Source of the DNA: Streptomyces sedi
GTDB lineage: Bacteria > Actinomycetota > Actinomycetes > Streptomycetales > Streptomycetaceae
DNA length: 64,000 nucleotides
Assembly (NCBI RefSeq): GCF_006335015.1
Contig: NZ_VDGT01000012.1
Location: 62,001 to 126,000 of the forward strand
Reading direction: 5' to 3'
Part shown: positions 41,554 to 49,539 of the stretch, in pieces
Position numbering within the stretch: the first letter of the stretch is position 1
Layout of the letters: each line of letters begins with the position of its first letter
Made by a program: the position numbers and the translations under genes
The notes under the pieces: model-generated
What the model was told of the DNA's origin: nothing
Seen by the model: the letters and a program-made list of their open reading frames with translations, nothing else
Databases searched by the model: none

Positions 41554-42378
41554 GTGGTGATCGCCGACGCCGGGCTGGTCGAGGCGGCGGCCGTCGGAGG
41601 CAAGTGGGCCGCCATCCTGGGGGCCGGCTTCTGGGCCGGGATGATCAACGTGGTCGTCGGCTCCGGCACGCTGGTCTCGTTCCCGGTGCTGGTCCTCTGC
41701 GGCTACCCGCCGCTGGTCGCCAACATCTCCAACAACATCGGCCTGGTCGGCGGCGGTCTCTCCGGCACCCTCGGCTACCGGCACGAGCTGCGCCAGAACG
41801 CCGGCCTCGCCCGGGTGCTGCTGCCCGCCTCGCTGCTCGGCGGGGTCGTCGGCGCGACGCTGCTGCTGGTGCTGCCCGACGACGCGTTCCGCACCATCGT
41901 CCCGGTGCTGATCGCCGCCGGCCTGGTGATGGTCGTCGCCGGACCGTTCGTGCAACGCGCCGCCGCCCGCCGCGCCGCCGAGGACCCGGAGGGCGCCGAC
42001 ACCGGCCCCTCGTTCGGCCGGCGCGCGGCGCTGCTCGGCGGCACGCTGGTGGTCGGCGTCTACGGCGGCTACTTCGGCGCCGCGCAGGGCATCCTGGTCG
42101 TCGGGCTGCTGTCCATCCTGACCAGCGAGTCGCTCCAGTCCGTCAACGCGGTGAAGAACCTGCTGGTCACCGGCGTCAACCTGGTCGCGGCCGTGGTCTT
42201 CATGGCGGTCGCCTGGGACTCGATCGACTGGCTCGCCGTCGCGCTGATCGCCGTGGGCGCCACCCTCGGCGGCATCGTCGGCGCCCGCGTCGGCCGTCGG
42301 CTGCCGCCGGGGCTGATGCGCGGGCTGATCGTGGCCATCGGGACGGTCGCGATCGTCAACCTGGTCTTCTTCTCCTGA
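41554..42378 (+). CDS. TSUP/TauE-SafE family membrane transporter
   Basis: About 274 residues with eight or so helices. The two TauE/SafE half-motifs are visible: GFWAGMINVVVGSGTLVSFPVL with PPLVANISNNIGLVGGGLSG, and GVYGGYFGAAQGILVVGLL with LQSVNAVKNLLVTGVNLVAAV. The family moves sulfite, sulfonates and related small organic anions, usually outward. GTG 41554 or 41557 are both possible, with GGAGGGG upstream. No neighbouring sulfur gene helps to define the substrate. Confidence 0.88.
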   Translation: MVIADAGLVEAAAVGGKWAAILGAGFWAGMINVVVGSGTLVSFPVLVLCGYPPLVANISNNIGLVGGGLSGTLGYRHELRQNAGLARVLLPASLLGGVVGATLLLVLPDDAFRTIVPVLIAAGLVMVVAGPFVQRAAARRAAEDPEGADTGPSFGRRAALLGGTLVVGVYGGYFGAAQGILVVGLLSILTSESLQSVNAVKNLLVTGVNLVAAVVFMAVAWDSIDWLAVALIAVGATLGGIVGARVGRRLPPGLMRGLIVAIGTVAIVNLVFFS

Positions 42379-42421
42379 CCCGTGCCCCGACCCGACCCGA
42401 CCCGTGCCCCGACCCGACCCG
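42379..42421. repeat. 22-bp tandem repeat between convergent genes
   Basis: CCCGTGCCCCGACCCGACCCGA occurs at 42379-42400 and, apart from the last base, again at 42401-42421. It follows the TSUP stop directly and is not coding. Confidence 0.75.
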
Positions 42422-42459
42422 CGCCTCCCCGACGCGCCGCGCCCCGACCCGTCCCGCCC

Positions 42460-42993
42460 TCAGCCGGCCGGCTCGATCCGCAGCACCGCGCCGGCGTCGA
42501 CGATCTCGACGACCTCCAGGCTCATCGCCTCGTTGACGGTGGCGACCGTCCCCACCTCGCAGCTCATCCCCACGCCACCGCCGCCGTTCGAGCTCACCCC
42601 GCCGCCCCCGGAACAGCCGGCCATGCTGTAGCCCGGGCCCGTCAGCGGCGCGACCATCTCGACGGTGTCGCCGGCGATGCCGGTGACCTCGATCGGCCCC
42701 AGCCCGTAGGCGGTCGGCACCTCGACCACGTCCCCGACGACCACCTCGACCTCGCAACTGCCCTCCGCGCAGGGCCCGGAGGGCGGGGGAGCGGCCTCCT
42801 CCGGCTCCTCCTCCCGCTCCTCCTCACCGGCACCGGCCTCGTCGTCGCCGTCGGGCGCCGACGACTCGGCGCCCGACGCCTCCCCGGCGCCGGGGTCCGC
42901 GGCGGAGTCCCCGTCCGAGGAACACGACGTGAGCACCCCCCAGGCGAAGACGGCGACGACCACGGCGGCGGTGGAACTGCTGCGCATCCTCAT
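42460..42993 (-). CDS. Putative lipoprotein of unknown function
   Basis: A 177-residue protein from ATG 42993 with a lipoprotein signal peptide; the lipobox VLTSC puts the lipidated Cys at residue 24. An acidic, disordered stretch (DGDDEAGAGEEEREEEPEEAA) of about 50 residues follows. The C-terminal half is a small beta-rich region with four Cys (CAEGSCEVEVVVGDVVEVP; SMAGCSGGGGV; GMSCEVGTV) that could form disulfides. I do not recognise a family. Confidence 0.75.
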   Translation of the reverse strand: MRMRSSSTAAVVVAVFAWGVLTSCSSDGDSAADPGAGEASGAESSAPDGDDEAGAGEEEREEEPEEAAPPPSGPCAEGSCEVEVVVGDVVEVPTAYGLGPIEVTGIAGDTVEMVAPLTGPGYSMAGCSGGGGVSSNGGGGVGMSCEVGTVATVNEAMSLEVVEIVDAGAVLRIEPAG

Positions 42994-43042
42994 GCCGCCA
43001 GTCAACCCCGCACCCGCCGGGACCCCACCCGGCGGCCCGGAA

Positions 43043-43450
43043 TCATCCCGCGCGCCGCTCCGCCGCCCGGTCGCCCACGCACTCCGGCGACCGCTGTCCC
43101 GCGCGGTAGGAGCGCGCCGTCTCCATCACCGCGTCGAGGGCGTCCCTGGTCGCGGCCAGCTGGTCGATGTGCGCGGAGATCCGGTCCCGTTCACGCGCCA
43201 TCTTCTCCAGCGCGGCGTCCGTCGCCCGGTGGCTGGGCGCGTCCACGCACGGCAGCAGCGCGGCGACGGTCCGGCTGGACAGCCCCGCGGTGTAGAGCCG
43301 CTGGATGAGCGCCACCCGGTCGACGGCGCTCTCCGTGTAGTGCCGCTGGCCGCTGGCGCTCCGGGCGCTGGTCACCAGCCCCTGCTCCTCGTAGTACCGC
43401 AGCGACCGCACGCTCACGCCGGTGCGCGCGGCCAGCTCCCCGATCCGCAA
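43043..43450 (-). CDS. MerR-family regulator
   Basis: A 135-residue protein. The N-terminal MerR helix-turn-helix is complete: MRIGELAARTGVSVRSLRYY, EEQGLVTSARSASGQRHYTE. A dimerisation helix and a short C-terminal part with only two Cys follow, not the SoxR iron-sulfur cluster pattern. It is divergent from an old yellow enzyme gene; the promoter between has the long spacer and dyad that MerR proteins activate, so it most likely switches on that gene in response to an electrophile or another stress signal. Confidence 0.92.
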   Translation of the reverse strand: MRIGELAARTGVSVRSLRYYEEQGLVTSARSASGQRHYTESAVDRVALIQRLYTAGLSSRTVAALLPCVDAPSHRATDAALEKMARERDRISAHIDQLAATRDALDAVMETARSYRAGQRSPECVGDRAAERRAG

Positions 43451-43467
43451 CGTTCCGCCCTCCGGGC

Positions 43468-43498
43468 TTGCCTCTCACATGGATGTGAGGTTTTAGCG
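43468..43498 (+). promoter_or_regulatory. MerR-type promoter of old yellow enzyme gene
   Basis: TTGCCT (43468-43473) as -35 and TTAGCG (43493-43498) as a weak -10 are separated by 19 bp, holding the perfect dyad CTCACAT-GG-ATGTGAG (43474-43489). The dyad within a long spacer is the hallmark of MerR-activated promoters. Confidence 0.7.
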
Positions 43499-43551
43499 TA
43501 ACCGCGCGCCCAAGATCTGGGAAACGCCGTGAATCGCGAGGAGTCCGCACG

Positions 43552-44643
43552 ATGCCATCCCCCTCATCCCCCTCATCCCTCTTCTCCCCTTACCGGCTCG
43601 GCGAGCTGGCGCTCCCCAACCGCGTCGTCATGGCCCCGATGACCCGGGTCCGGGCCGCCGAGGGGGGCCTGGCGACGCCGTCGATGGCCCGCTACTACGC
43701 GCAGCGGGCCAGCGCCGGGCTGATCGTCTCCGAGGGCGTGCAGCCCAGCCTGGTCGGCCAGTCCAACCCCGGCACGCCCGGGCTGCACACCCCGGCGCAG
43801 GTCGCCTCCTGGCGGCCGGTCACCGAGGCCGTGCGTGCCAACGGCGGCCGGATCTTCGCGCAGCTCATGCACGGCGGCAGGGTCTCGCACCCCGACACGA
43901 CGGGCTTCCGGCCCGTCGGCCCCTCGGCCGTGCCCGCCGTCGGCGAGGTCTTCACCCCGAACGGCCCCCGCCCGGCGCCCGTTCCCCGGGCGCTGGAGAC
44001 CGCCGAGGTCCCCGAGCACGCCGCCTCGTACGCGGAGGCGGCCAGCGGCGCGGTGGCGGCCGGCTTCGACGGGGTGGAGCTGCACGGCGCCAACGGCTAT
44101 CTGATCTCGCAGTTCCTGTCGAGCAACGCCAACCTGCGCTCCGACCGCTACGGCGGCTCGGTGGCCGGCCGTGTCCGGTTCGCCGTCGAGGCGGCGGAGG
44201 CCACCGTCGACGCGGTCGGCGCGGCCAGGACCGGCATCCGGCTCTCGCCCGGCTCGACGACCTGGGGCGTCGCGGACGAGGACGTGCCCCGGCTGTACGG
44301 CACGCTGCTCGCCGAGTTGGCCCGGCTCGACCTGGCCTATGTCCATCTCGTCGCGACCAGCGAGGAGGAGGTGCTGCTCGGGCTGCGCGCGGCCTGGCCC
44401 GGCACGTTGATCATGAACCCGGTCCCGCCGGGGGGCCCGAAGCGGACCAGCCGCGCCGACGCCGACCACTGGCTGGGCCTCGGCGCCGAACTGGTCAGCT
44501 TCGGGCGCGCGTTCATCGCCAACCCGGACCTGGTGGAACGGCTGCGCGCCGCACTGCCGTTGAGCCCCGAGGACGCGCGGGACTTCTACCAGGGCGGCGA
44601 CGACGGCTATCTGACCTACCCGGCCTACGGCCACCGGGACTGA
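43552..44643 (+). CDS. Old yellow enzyme family ene-reductase
   Basis: A 363-residue FMN oxidoreductase of the NemA type. Features include LALPNRVVMAPMTRVRA, IFAQLMHGGRVSHPDTTG, the substrate-binding His178/Asn181 in VELHGANGYLISQFLS, NLRSDRYGGSVAGR and the phosphate-binding end LVSFGRAFIANPDLVERL. Such enzymes reduce activated C=C bonds or nitro compounds with NAD(P)H. A MerR gene lies divergently upstream with an intact regulatory promoter, which suggests induction by electrophiles. The ATG follows GAGGAG. Confidence 0.94.
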   Translation: MPSPSSPSSLFSPYRLGELALPNRVVMAPMTRVRAAEGGLATPSMARYYAQRASAGLIVSEGVQPSLVGQSNPGTPGLHTPAQVASWRPVTEAVRANGGRIFAQLMHGGRVSHPDTTGFRPVGPSAVPAVGEVFTPNGPRPAPVPRALETAEVPEHAASYAEAASGAVAAGFDGVELHGANGYLISQFLSSNANLRSDRYGGSVAGRVRFAVEAAEATVDAVGAARTGIRLSPGSTTWGVADEDVPRLYGTLLAELARLDLAYVHLVATSEEEVLLGLRAAWPGTLIMNPVPPGGPKRTSRADADHWLGLGAELVSFGRAFIANPDLVERLRAALPLSPEDARDFYQGGDDGYLTYPAYGHRD

Positions 44644-44819
44644 GCGACCGCGGGGGCGCGGCGGGGCGCTCATCCGGGGGGTGTTGACGCGGGGCACCCG
44701 GCGGGGGAGGGGCGCGGGGATCGTTATTGTCCACGCGCACCCCGGAATTGTTCGGCCTCCCGCTCCTACGCTGTTCCCCCAGACGCCCCTGACCAGGTCG
44801 GGAACCCCCGGCCCCGAGG

Positions 44820-44831
44820 GCAAGCGCTTGC
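44820..44831. promoter_or_regulatory. LacI-type palindrome before pectate lyase operon
   Basis: GCAAGCGCTTGC is a perfect 12-bp palindrome with the central CG step typical of LacI/GalR operators. It lies 230 bases upstream of the first pectate lyase. No LacI gene is in the window. The rest of 44644-45060 holds no supported gene. Confidence 0.5.
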
Positions 44832-45060
44832 GCGGCGAGGCCGAAACCCACCAGGGAGCCGCTCGGTCCCCGCCGTTCCACACCACCGGTCAACGCCGGG
44901 CGGCGCGGCACGTGCCGTCCGTCCCGGCGACGAGAACTCGCGTGGCCGACGCGAGGCGGACCGGGGAGCCGCGGGTGGCTGGCCCCACCCCTTCCCCGTT
45001 TCGAGAAGTGCGTCGACCTCGCCGAGGCACCCCCCACCCCGGTTCTGAGGAGATGAGCCC

Positions 45061-46272
45061 ATGTCTCTGGTCCGTGTTCCCGCCCGCCGCCGTCGCGTCG
45101 CCCTCGCGGTCCCGCTCGCCGGCGTGATGGCGGCGTGGCTGCTGGGCGCGGCCGTCGGCGCCGGCGCCGACGAGCCCGGCGCCCCCGGCCTCGCGGCCGA
45201 CGCGCTCTACGCCGCGCCGGACGGCGACGCCGACGCCGCCGGGACGGAGGACGACCCGACCACGCTCACCGCCGCGTTGGAACGGGTCACCGCCGGCGGG
45301 ACGGTCTATCTGCGCGACGGCGGCTACGCGTTGGAGGAGACGGTCACCATCGCGGGCGGCGACGGCACGGCCGACGCGCGCACCACGCTGTCGGCCTACC
45401 CGGGGGAGACCCCGGTGCTGGACTTCTCCGCCCAGGAGGAGGACCCGGCCAACCGCGGTCTGGCGCTCAACGCCTCCTACTGGCATCTCTACGGCATCAC
45501 CGTCGAGCACGCCGGGGACAACGGCATCTTCGTCAGCGGCAGCGACAACGTCATCGAGCGCACCGTCACCCGCCACAACCGCGACTCCGGGCTCCAGCTC
45601 TCCCGCGCCACCTCCGACACCCCGGAGAGCGAGTGGCCCGCCAACAACCTGGTGCTCAGCGCGGTCTCGCACGACAACGTCGACTCCGACGGGGAGGACG
45701 CCGACGGCTTCGCGCCCAAGCTGACCGTCGGGCCGGGCAACGTCTTCCGCTACACCGTCGCGCACCACAACATCGACGACGGCTACGACCTGTACACCAA
45801 GTCGGACACCGGCGCGATCGGCGCGGTCACCATCGAGGACTCGCTCGCCTACGCCAACGGCAAGCTCTCCGACGGCTCCCAGTCCGGCGACGGCGACCGC
45901 AACGGCTACAAGCTGGGCGGCGAGGACATCGGCGTCGACCACGTGCTGCGGGGCAACATCGCCCACGGCAACGGCAAGCACGGGTTCACCTACAACCGCA
46001 ACACCGGTTCCATGACGGTCTCGGGCAACGTGAGCATCGGCAGCGAGGAGCGCAACTTCAACTTCGACGGCGGTTCCTCCGTCTTCCGCGACAACGTCTC
46101 GTGCGACAGCGGCTCCAACGACCGGACGATCGGCGATGTCGACGCCTCCAACGAGTTCTGGTCGGGCGAGAACGGCGCCTCCTGCGGCGCCTACGCGGGC
46201 GCCCCCGACTGGTCCTTCGCCGAGGACGGCAGCCTCGTGGTGACCTTCGGCGGCGTCCGGGTCACGGACTGA
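45061..46272 (+). CDS. Secreted pectate lyase-like protein, PL9 family
   Basis: A 403-residue secreted protein: Arg-rich signal peptide (RRRRVALAVPLAGVMAAWLLG), then a right-handed parallel beta-helix. The PL9/PelL pattern is visible as LYAAPDGDADAAGTEDDPTTL, GGTVYLRDGGYAL, a run of coils (YWHLYGITVEHAGDNGIFV), HDNVDSDGEDADGFAPKLTV with the Ca-binding Asp cluster, and NGYKLGGEDIGVDHVLRGN containing the conserved Lys. It should cleave polygalacturonate by beta-elimination outside the cell. The PL1 gene follows 45 bases later, so the two are one operon. Confidence 0.9.
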   Translation: MSLVRVPARRRRVALAVPLAGVMAAWLLGAAVGAGADEPGAPGLAADALYAAPDGDADAAGTEDDPTTLTAALERVTAGGTVYLRDGGYALEETVTIAGGDGTADARTTLSAYPGETPVLDFSAQEEDPANRGLALNASYWHLYGITVEHAGDNGIFVSGSDNVIERTVTRHNRDSGLQLSRATSDTPESEWPANNLVLSAVSHDNVDSDGEDADGFAPKLTVGPGNVFRYTVAHHNIDDGYDLYTKSDTGAIGAVTIEDSLAYANGKLSDGSQSGDGDRNGYKLGGEDIGVDHVLRGNIAHGNGKHGFTYNRNTGSMTVSGNVSIGSEERNFNFDGGSSVFRDNVSCDSGSNDRTIGDVDASNEFWSGENGASCGAYAGAPDWSFAEDGSLVVTFGGVRVTD

Positions 46273-46317
46273 GCGGCACCCGCCACACCCCCCACAACGC
46301 TGAAAGGCGGACCCACC

Positions 46318-47436
46318 ATGAGGAAACGAGTACTACCGCGGGCCGGCGTGGCCACGACGCTGCTGGCCGTGGTGGCCGCGAGCGGCGTCGCGCTGTCGAC
46401 AGCCGGGGCGTCGGCCGAGCCGTCCACCTCGGCGACGGGCACGGCCAGCGGCTTCGCCAGCCAGAACGGCGGCACCACCGGCGGCGAGGGCGGCGAGACC
46501 GTCCGGGTCGGCACCGGCACCGGGATCCACGAGGCGCTCTGCTCGCGGGCCGCCGACGACACCCCGATCACCATCGAGGTCGAGGGGACCGTCAACCACG
46601 GCAACACCAGCAAGGTCTCCGGTGACAGCTGCAACACCGCCGACGACGTCATCGAGCTGAAGCAGATCAGCAACGTGACCCTCGTCGGCGTCGGCGACGG
46701 CGCGGTCTTCGACGAACTGGGCATCCATGTCCGGGAGTCCAGCAACATCATCATTCAGAACGTGACGGTGCGGAACGTCAAGAAGTCCGGTTCGCCCACC
46801 TCCAACGGCGGCGACGCCATCGGCATGGAGAAGGACGTGCGCAACGTCTGGGTCGACCACGTCACGCTGGAGGCGTCCGGCGGCGAGGACGAGGGCTTCG
46901 ACGGGCTCTTCGACATGAAGAACAACACCCAGTACGTCACGCTCTCCCACAGCGTCCTGCGCGACTCGGGCCGCGGCGGGCTCGTCGGCTCCAGCGAGAG
47001 CGACACCTCCAACGGCTATGTGACCTACCACCACAACCTGTACGAGAACATCGACTCCCGCACCCCGCTGCTGCGCGGCGGCGTCGGGCACGTCTTCAAC
47101 AACCACTTCGTGGACATCCACGAGTCGGGCATCAACTCCCGTGCCGGCGCGCGGGTGCGGGTGGACAACAACTACTTCCAGGACTCCAAGGACGTCCTCG
47201 GCACCTTCTACACGGACGAGGCCGGCTACTGGCAGGTCGACGGCAACGTCTTCGAGAACGTGACCTGGTCCGAGCCCGGCGACGAGACCAACCCGGCGGG
47301 GCCGGACCCGGAGTCCAACACCACGGTGGACATCCCCTACTCCTTCCCTCTGGACGGCGCCGACTGCGTCCCCGACGTGGTGCGCGAGATCGCGGGCGCG
47401 GACAACGGTCTGCGGTTCCCCGACGGCACCTGCTGA
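46318..47436 (+). CDS. Secreted pectate lyase, PL1 family
   Basis: A 372-residue secreted protein with a signal peptide (RAGVATTLLAVVAASGVAL). The PL1 signatures are present: a beta-helix core with GDAIGMEKDVRNVWVDHVTL (WVDH), GLFDMKNNTQYVTLSHSVL and the catalytic-region GHVFNNHFVDIHESGINSR with the conserved Arg. It degrades pectate together with the PL9 enzyme encoded just upstream. A GGCGG-rich ribosome site precedes the ATG. Expression is probably controlled at the LacI-like palindrome ahead of the operon. Confidence 0.93.
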   Translation: MRKRVLPRAGVATTLLAVVAASGVALSTAGASAEPSTSATGTASGFASQNGGTTGGEGGETVRVGTGTGIHEALCSRAADDTPITIEVEGTVNHGNTSKVSGDSCNTADDVIELKQISNVTLVGVGDGAVFDELGIHVRESSNIIIQNVTVRNVKKSGSPTSNGGDAIGMEKDVRNVWVDHVTLEASGGEDEGFDGLFDMKNNTQYVTLSHSVLRDSGRGGLVGSSESDTSNGYVTYHHNLYENIDSRTPLLRGGVGHVFNNHFVDIHESGINSRAGARVRVDNNYFQDSKDVLGTFYTDEAGYWQVDGNVFENVTWSEPGDETNPAGPDPESNTTVDIPYSFPLDGADCVPDVVREIAGADNGLRFPDGTC

Positions 47437-47460
47437 GGTCCCCTCGCCCCTCGCTCCTCG

Positions 47461-47498
47461 CCCCCGTCGCGCCGACCGCGCCGTCGACGCGACGGGGG
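47461..47498 (+). terminator. Terminator after pectate lyase operon
   Basis: CCCCCGTCGCG (47461-47471) pairs exactly with CGCGACGGGGG (47488-47498) around a 16-base loop, 25 bases after the PL1 stop. Confidence 0.6.
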
Positions 47499-47526
47499 GC
47501 GGGTGGAGTACTCTGACGGTAAGAAG

Positions 47527-47538
47527 TTGAAGCTTCAA
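47527..47538. promoter_or_regulatory. TTGAAGCTTCAA palindrome before dioxygenase
   Basis: A perfect 12-bp palindrome, 21 bases before the dioxygenase start. The TTGAA/TTCAA arms resemble operators of MarR-type repressors; no MarR gene is present in the window. Confidence 0.5.
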
Positions 47539-47559
47539 TGAGACCGTCGGAGGGCTCCC

Positions 47560-48348
47560 GTGACCGCCGCACCCGCGTCCGCCCGCATGCCCGCGCTCTA
47601 CCTCTCGCACGGCGCCCCGCCGCTGGCCGACGACGCCCTGTGGCCGGGGCAGCTCGCCGCCTGGTCGGCCGAGCTGCCGAGGCCGAAGGCCGTCCTCATG
47701 GTCTCGGCGCACTGGGAGGAGGCCCCGCTGGCGATCGGCGCCACCACGTCCGTGCCGCTGGAGTACGACTTCTGGGGCTTCCCCGAGCGCTACTACCAGG
47801 TGCGCTACCCCGCGCCGGGCGCCCCCGAACTGGCGGCAGACGTCCGCGCGTTGCTCCGTTCCGCCGGCACGCCGGTGGCGGACGTGCCGGAGCGGGGGCT
47901 GGACCACGGCGCCTATGTGCCGCTGGTGGAGATGTACCCGGACGCCGACATACCCGTGCTCCAGATCTCGCTGCCGACCCTCGACCCGGTGCGGCTGATG
48001 GAGGTCGGTCGGCGGTTGGCGCCGCTGCGGGACCAGGGGGTGCTGATCGTCGGCTCGGGCTTCTTCACCCACAACCTTTCCGCGCTCCGCGAGGGGGGCG
48101 TGCCGGCCTGGTCGGCCGAGTTCGACGACTGGGGCCACGAGGCGCTGGAGGCGGGCGACGCGGACGCGCTGCTCGACTTCGTCCACGCCTCGCCGGCCGG
48201 CGCCCTGGCCCATCCGCGCACCGAGCACTTCGCGCCGCTCTTCGTCACCATGGGAGCGGCGGACGCCGTGGGCGAGCTGACCGAGCAGCGCAGCGTGATC
48301 GACGGCTTCTGGATGGGGCTGGCCAAGCGCTCGGTACAGTTCGGCTGA
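47560..48348 (+). CDS. DODA-type extradiol ring-opening dioxygenase
   Basis: A 262-residue protein of the LigB/YgiD family of metal-dependent extradiol dioxygenases. The metal ligands are seen in ALYLSHGAPP (His17), LMVSAHWEEAP and ERGLDHGAYVPLVEMYP; the GSGFFTHNL segment and final WMGLAKRSVQFG are conserved. It is about the normal length (260-270). Homologues act on DOPA or other catechols. GTG start at 47560. It overlaps the flavoprotein gene by one base, so they are co-expressed. Confidence 0.92.
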   Translation: MTAAPASARMPALYLSHGAPPLADDALWPGQLAAWSAELPRPKAVLMVSAHWEEAPLAIGATTSVPLEYDFWGFPERYYQVRYPAPGAPELAADVRALLRSAGTPVADVPERGLDHGAYVPLVEMYPDADIPVLQISLPTLDPVRLMEVGRRLAPLRDQGVLIVGSGFFTHNLSALREGGVPAWSAEFDDWGHEALEAGDADALLDFVHASPAGALAHPRTEHFAPLFVTMGAADAVGELTEQRSVIDGFWMGLAKRSVQFG

Positions 48349-49463
48349 TGGGTACCCCTGCCGAGGCGGGCGCCGAGCGCCGCGCCACCGTGGTCGTCGT
48401 CGGCGGCGGGCAGGCCGGCCTGTCGGCCGCCTACCACCTGGGGCGGCGCGGCTTCGCGAGCGCGCTGACCGATCCGGAGGCGGAGCGCACCGTGGTGGTG
48501 CTCGACGCCGAGTCCGGCGCGGGCGGCGCCTGGCGGCACCGCTGGGAGTCGCTGCGGATGGAGACGGTCAACGGCATCTTCGACCTGCCGGACTTCCCCC
48601 AGCCGCCGATCGACCCCGCCGAGCCGAGCCGGGACGCCGTTCCCCGCTACTTCGCCGCGTTCGAACACGCCACCCGCCCGCCGATCCTCCGCCCGGTCAC
48701 CGTCACCGCCGTCACCAGGGCCGACGCGGACCCGGAGGGCGAGCTGCTGGTGGAGTCCAGCGCCGGCCGGTGGCGCACCCGGGCGCTGGTCAACGCGACC
48801 GGCACCTGGAACAACCCGGTACGGCCGCGCTACCCCGGCCAGGAGACCTTCGCCGGCAGGCAGTTGCACACCAGGGACTACGTCTCCGCCGAGGAGCTGG
48901 CGGGGCGGCGGGTGGCGGTCGTCGGCGGCGGGATCTCGGCCGTGCAGCTGCTGGAGGAGGTCTCCCGGGTGGCGACCACCTTCTGGTACACGCGCCGCGA
49001 GCCGGTCTTCCGCGAGGGCGCCTTCCGCCCCGAGGTGGAGGGCCGGGAGGTCATCGCCAGGGTGACGGCCGACGTGACGTCGGGGCGCCCGACCGGCAGC
49101 GTCGTCTCCTACACCGGCCTGGCCTGGACCCCGTACGCCCGCGCGGCCCAGGAGCGTGGGGCGCTGGTGCGGCGTCCGATGTTCACGGCCGTCGAGCCGC
49201 TGGGGGTCCGCGAGGCCGACGGCTCGTTCACCGCCGTCGACACCCTGCTGTGGGCCACGGGCTTCAAGGCGGCGCTCGGCCATCTCGACCCGTTGGGACT
49301 GCGCAACGCGCGGGGTGGCATCACGCTGCGCGGGACGCGTGTCGTGGACGAGCCGCGGGTGTGGCTGATCGGCTTCGGCCCCTCGCAGTCCACCGTCGGC
49401 GCCAACCGCGCGGGGCGCGAGGCGGCGCGGGAGCTGGCCTCGCGGGTGGCCGTCGCGACGTGA
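48348..49463 (+). CDS. FAD-dependent NAD(P)-binding oxidoreductase (flavin monooxygenase-like)
   Basis: A 371-residue flavoprotein. The FAD-binding Rossmann motif VVVVGGGQAGLSAAYHLG is at the N-terminus, a second NAD(P) motif RRVAVVGGGISAVQLLEEV is in the middle, and LLWATGFKAALGHLDPLGL and VWLIGFGPSQSTVGANRAGR are near the end. This is the YhhW/CzcO-like group of putative flavin monooxygenases. The start codon ATG overlaps the dioxygenase TGA, indicating translational coupling; the two could act in turn on an aromatic substrate, but no further pathway gene is nearby. Confidence 0.88.
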   Translation: MGTPAEAGAERRATVVVVGGGQAGLSAAYHLGRRGFASALTDPEAERTVVVLDAESGAGGAWRHRWESLRMETVNGIFDLPDFPQPPIDPAEPSRDAVPRYFAAFEHATRPPILRPVTVTAVTRADADPEGELLVESSAGRWRTRALVNATGTWNNPVRPRYPGQETFAGRQLHTRDYVSAEELAGRRVAVVGGGISAVQLLEEVSRVATTFWYTRREPVFREGAFRPEVEGREVIARVTADVTSGRPTGSVVSYTGLAWTPYARAAQERGALVRRPMFTAVEPLGVREADGSFTAVDTLLWATGFKAALGHLDPLGLRNARGGITLRGTRVVDEPRVWLIGFGPSQSTVGANRAGREAARELASRVAVAT

Positions 49464-49501
49464 CAGGGCCCGGCCCGGGGCTTGCGTCGGCTGTCACTCA
49501 A

Positions 49502-49538
49502 CGCGCCGCCCGACCGCTTCCGGTCCTCGGGCGGCGCG
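49502..49538. terminator. Bidirectional terminator, flavoprotein / phosphotransferase
   Basis: CGCGCCGCCCGA (49502-49513) pairs with TCGGGCGGCGCG (49527-49538) around a 13-base loop between convergent stops. Confidence 0.6.
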
Positions 49539-49539
49539 C

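Noticed and set aside
42379..42421. CRISPR-like repeat
   Set aside because: Only two adjacent 22-bp units with no unique spacers; simple tandem repeat.
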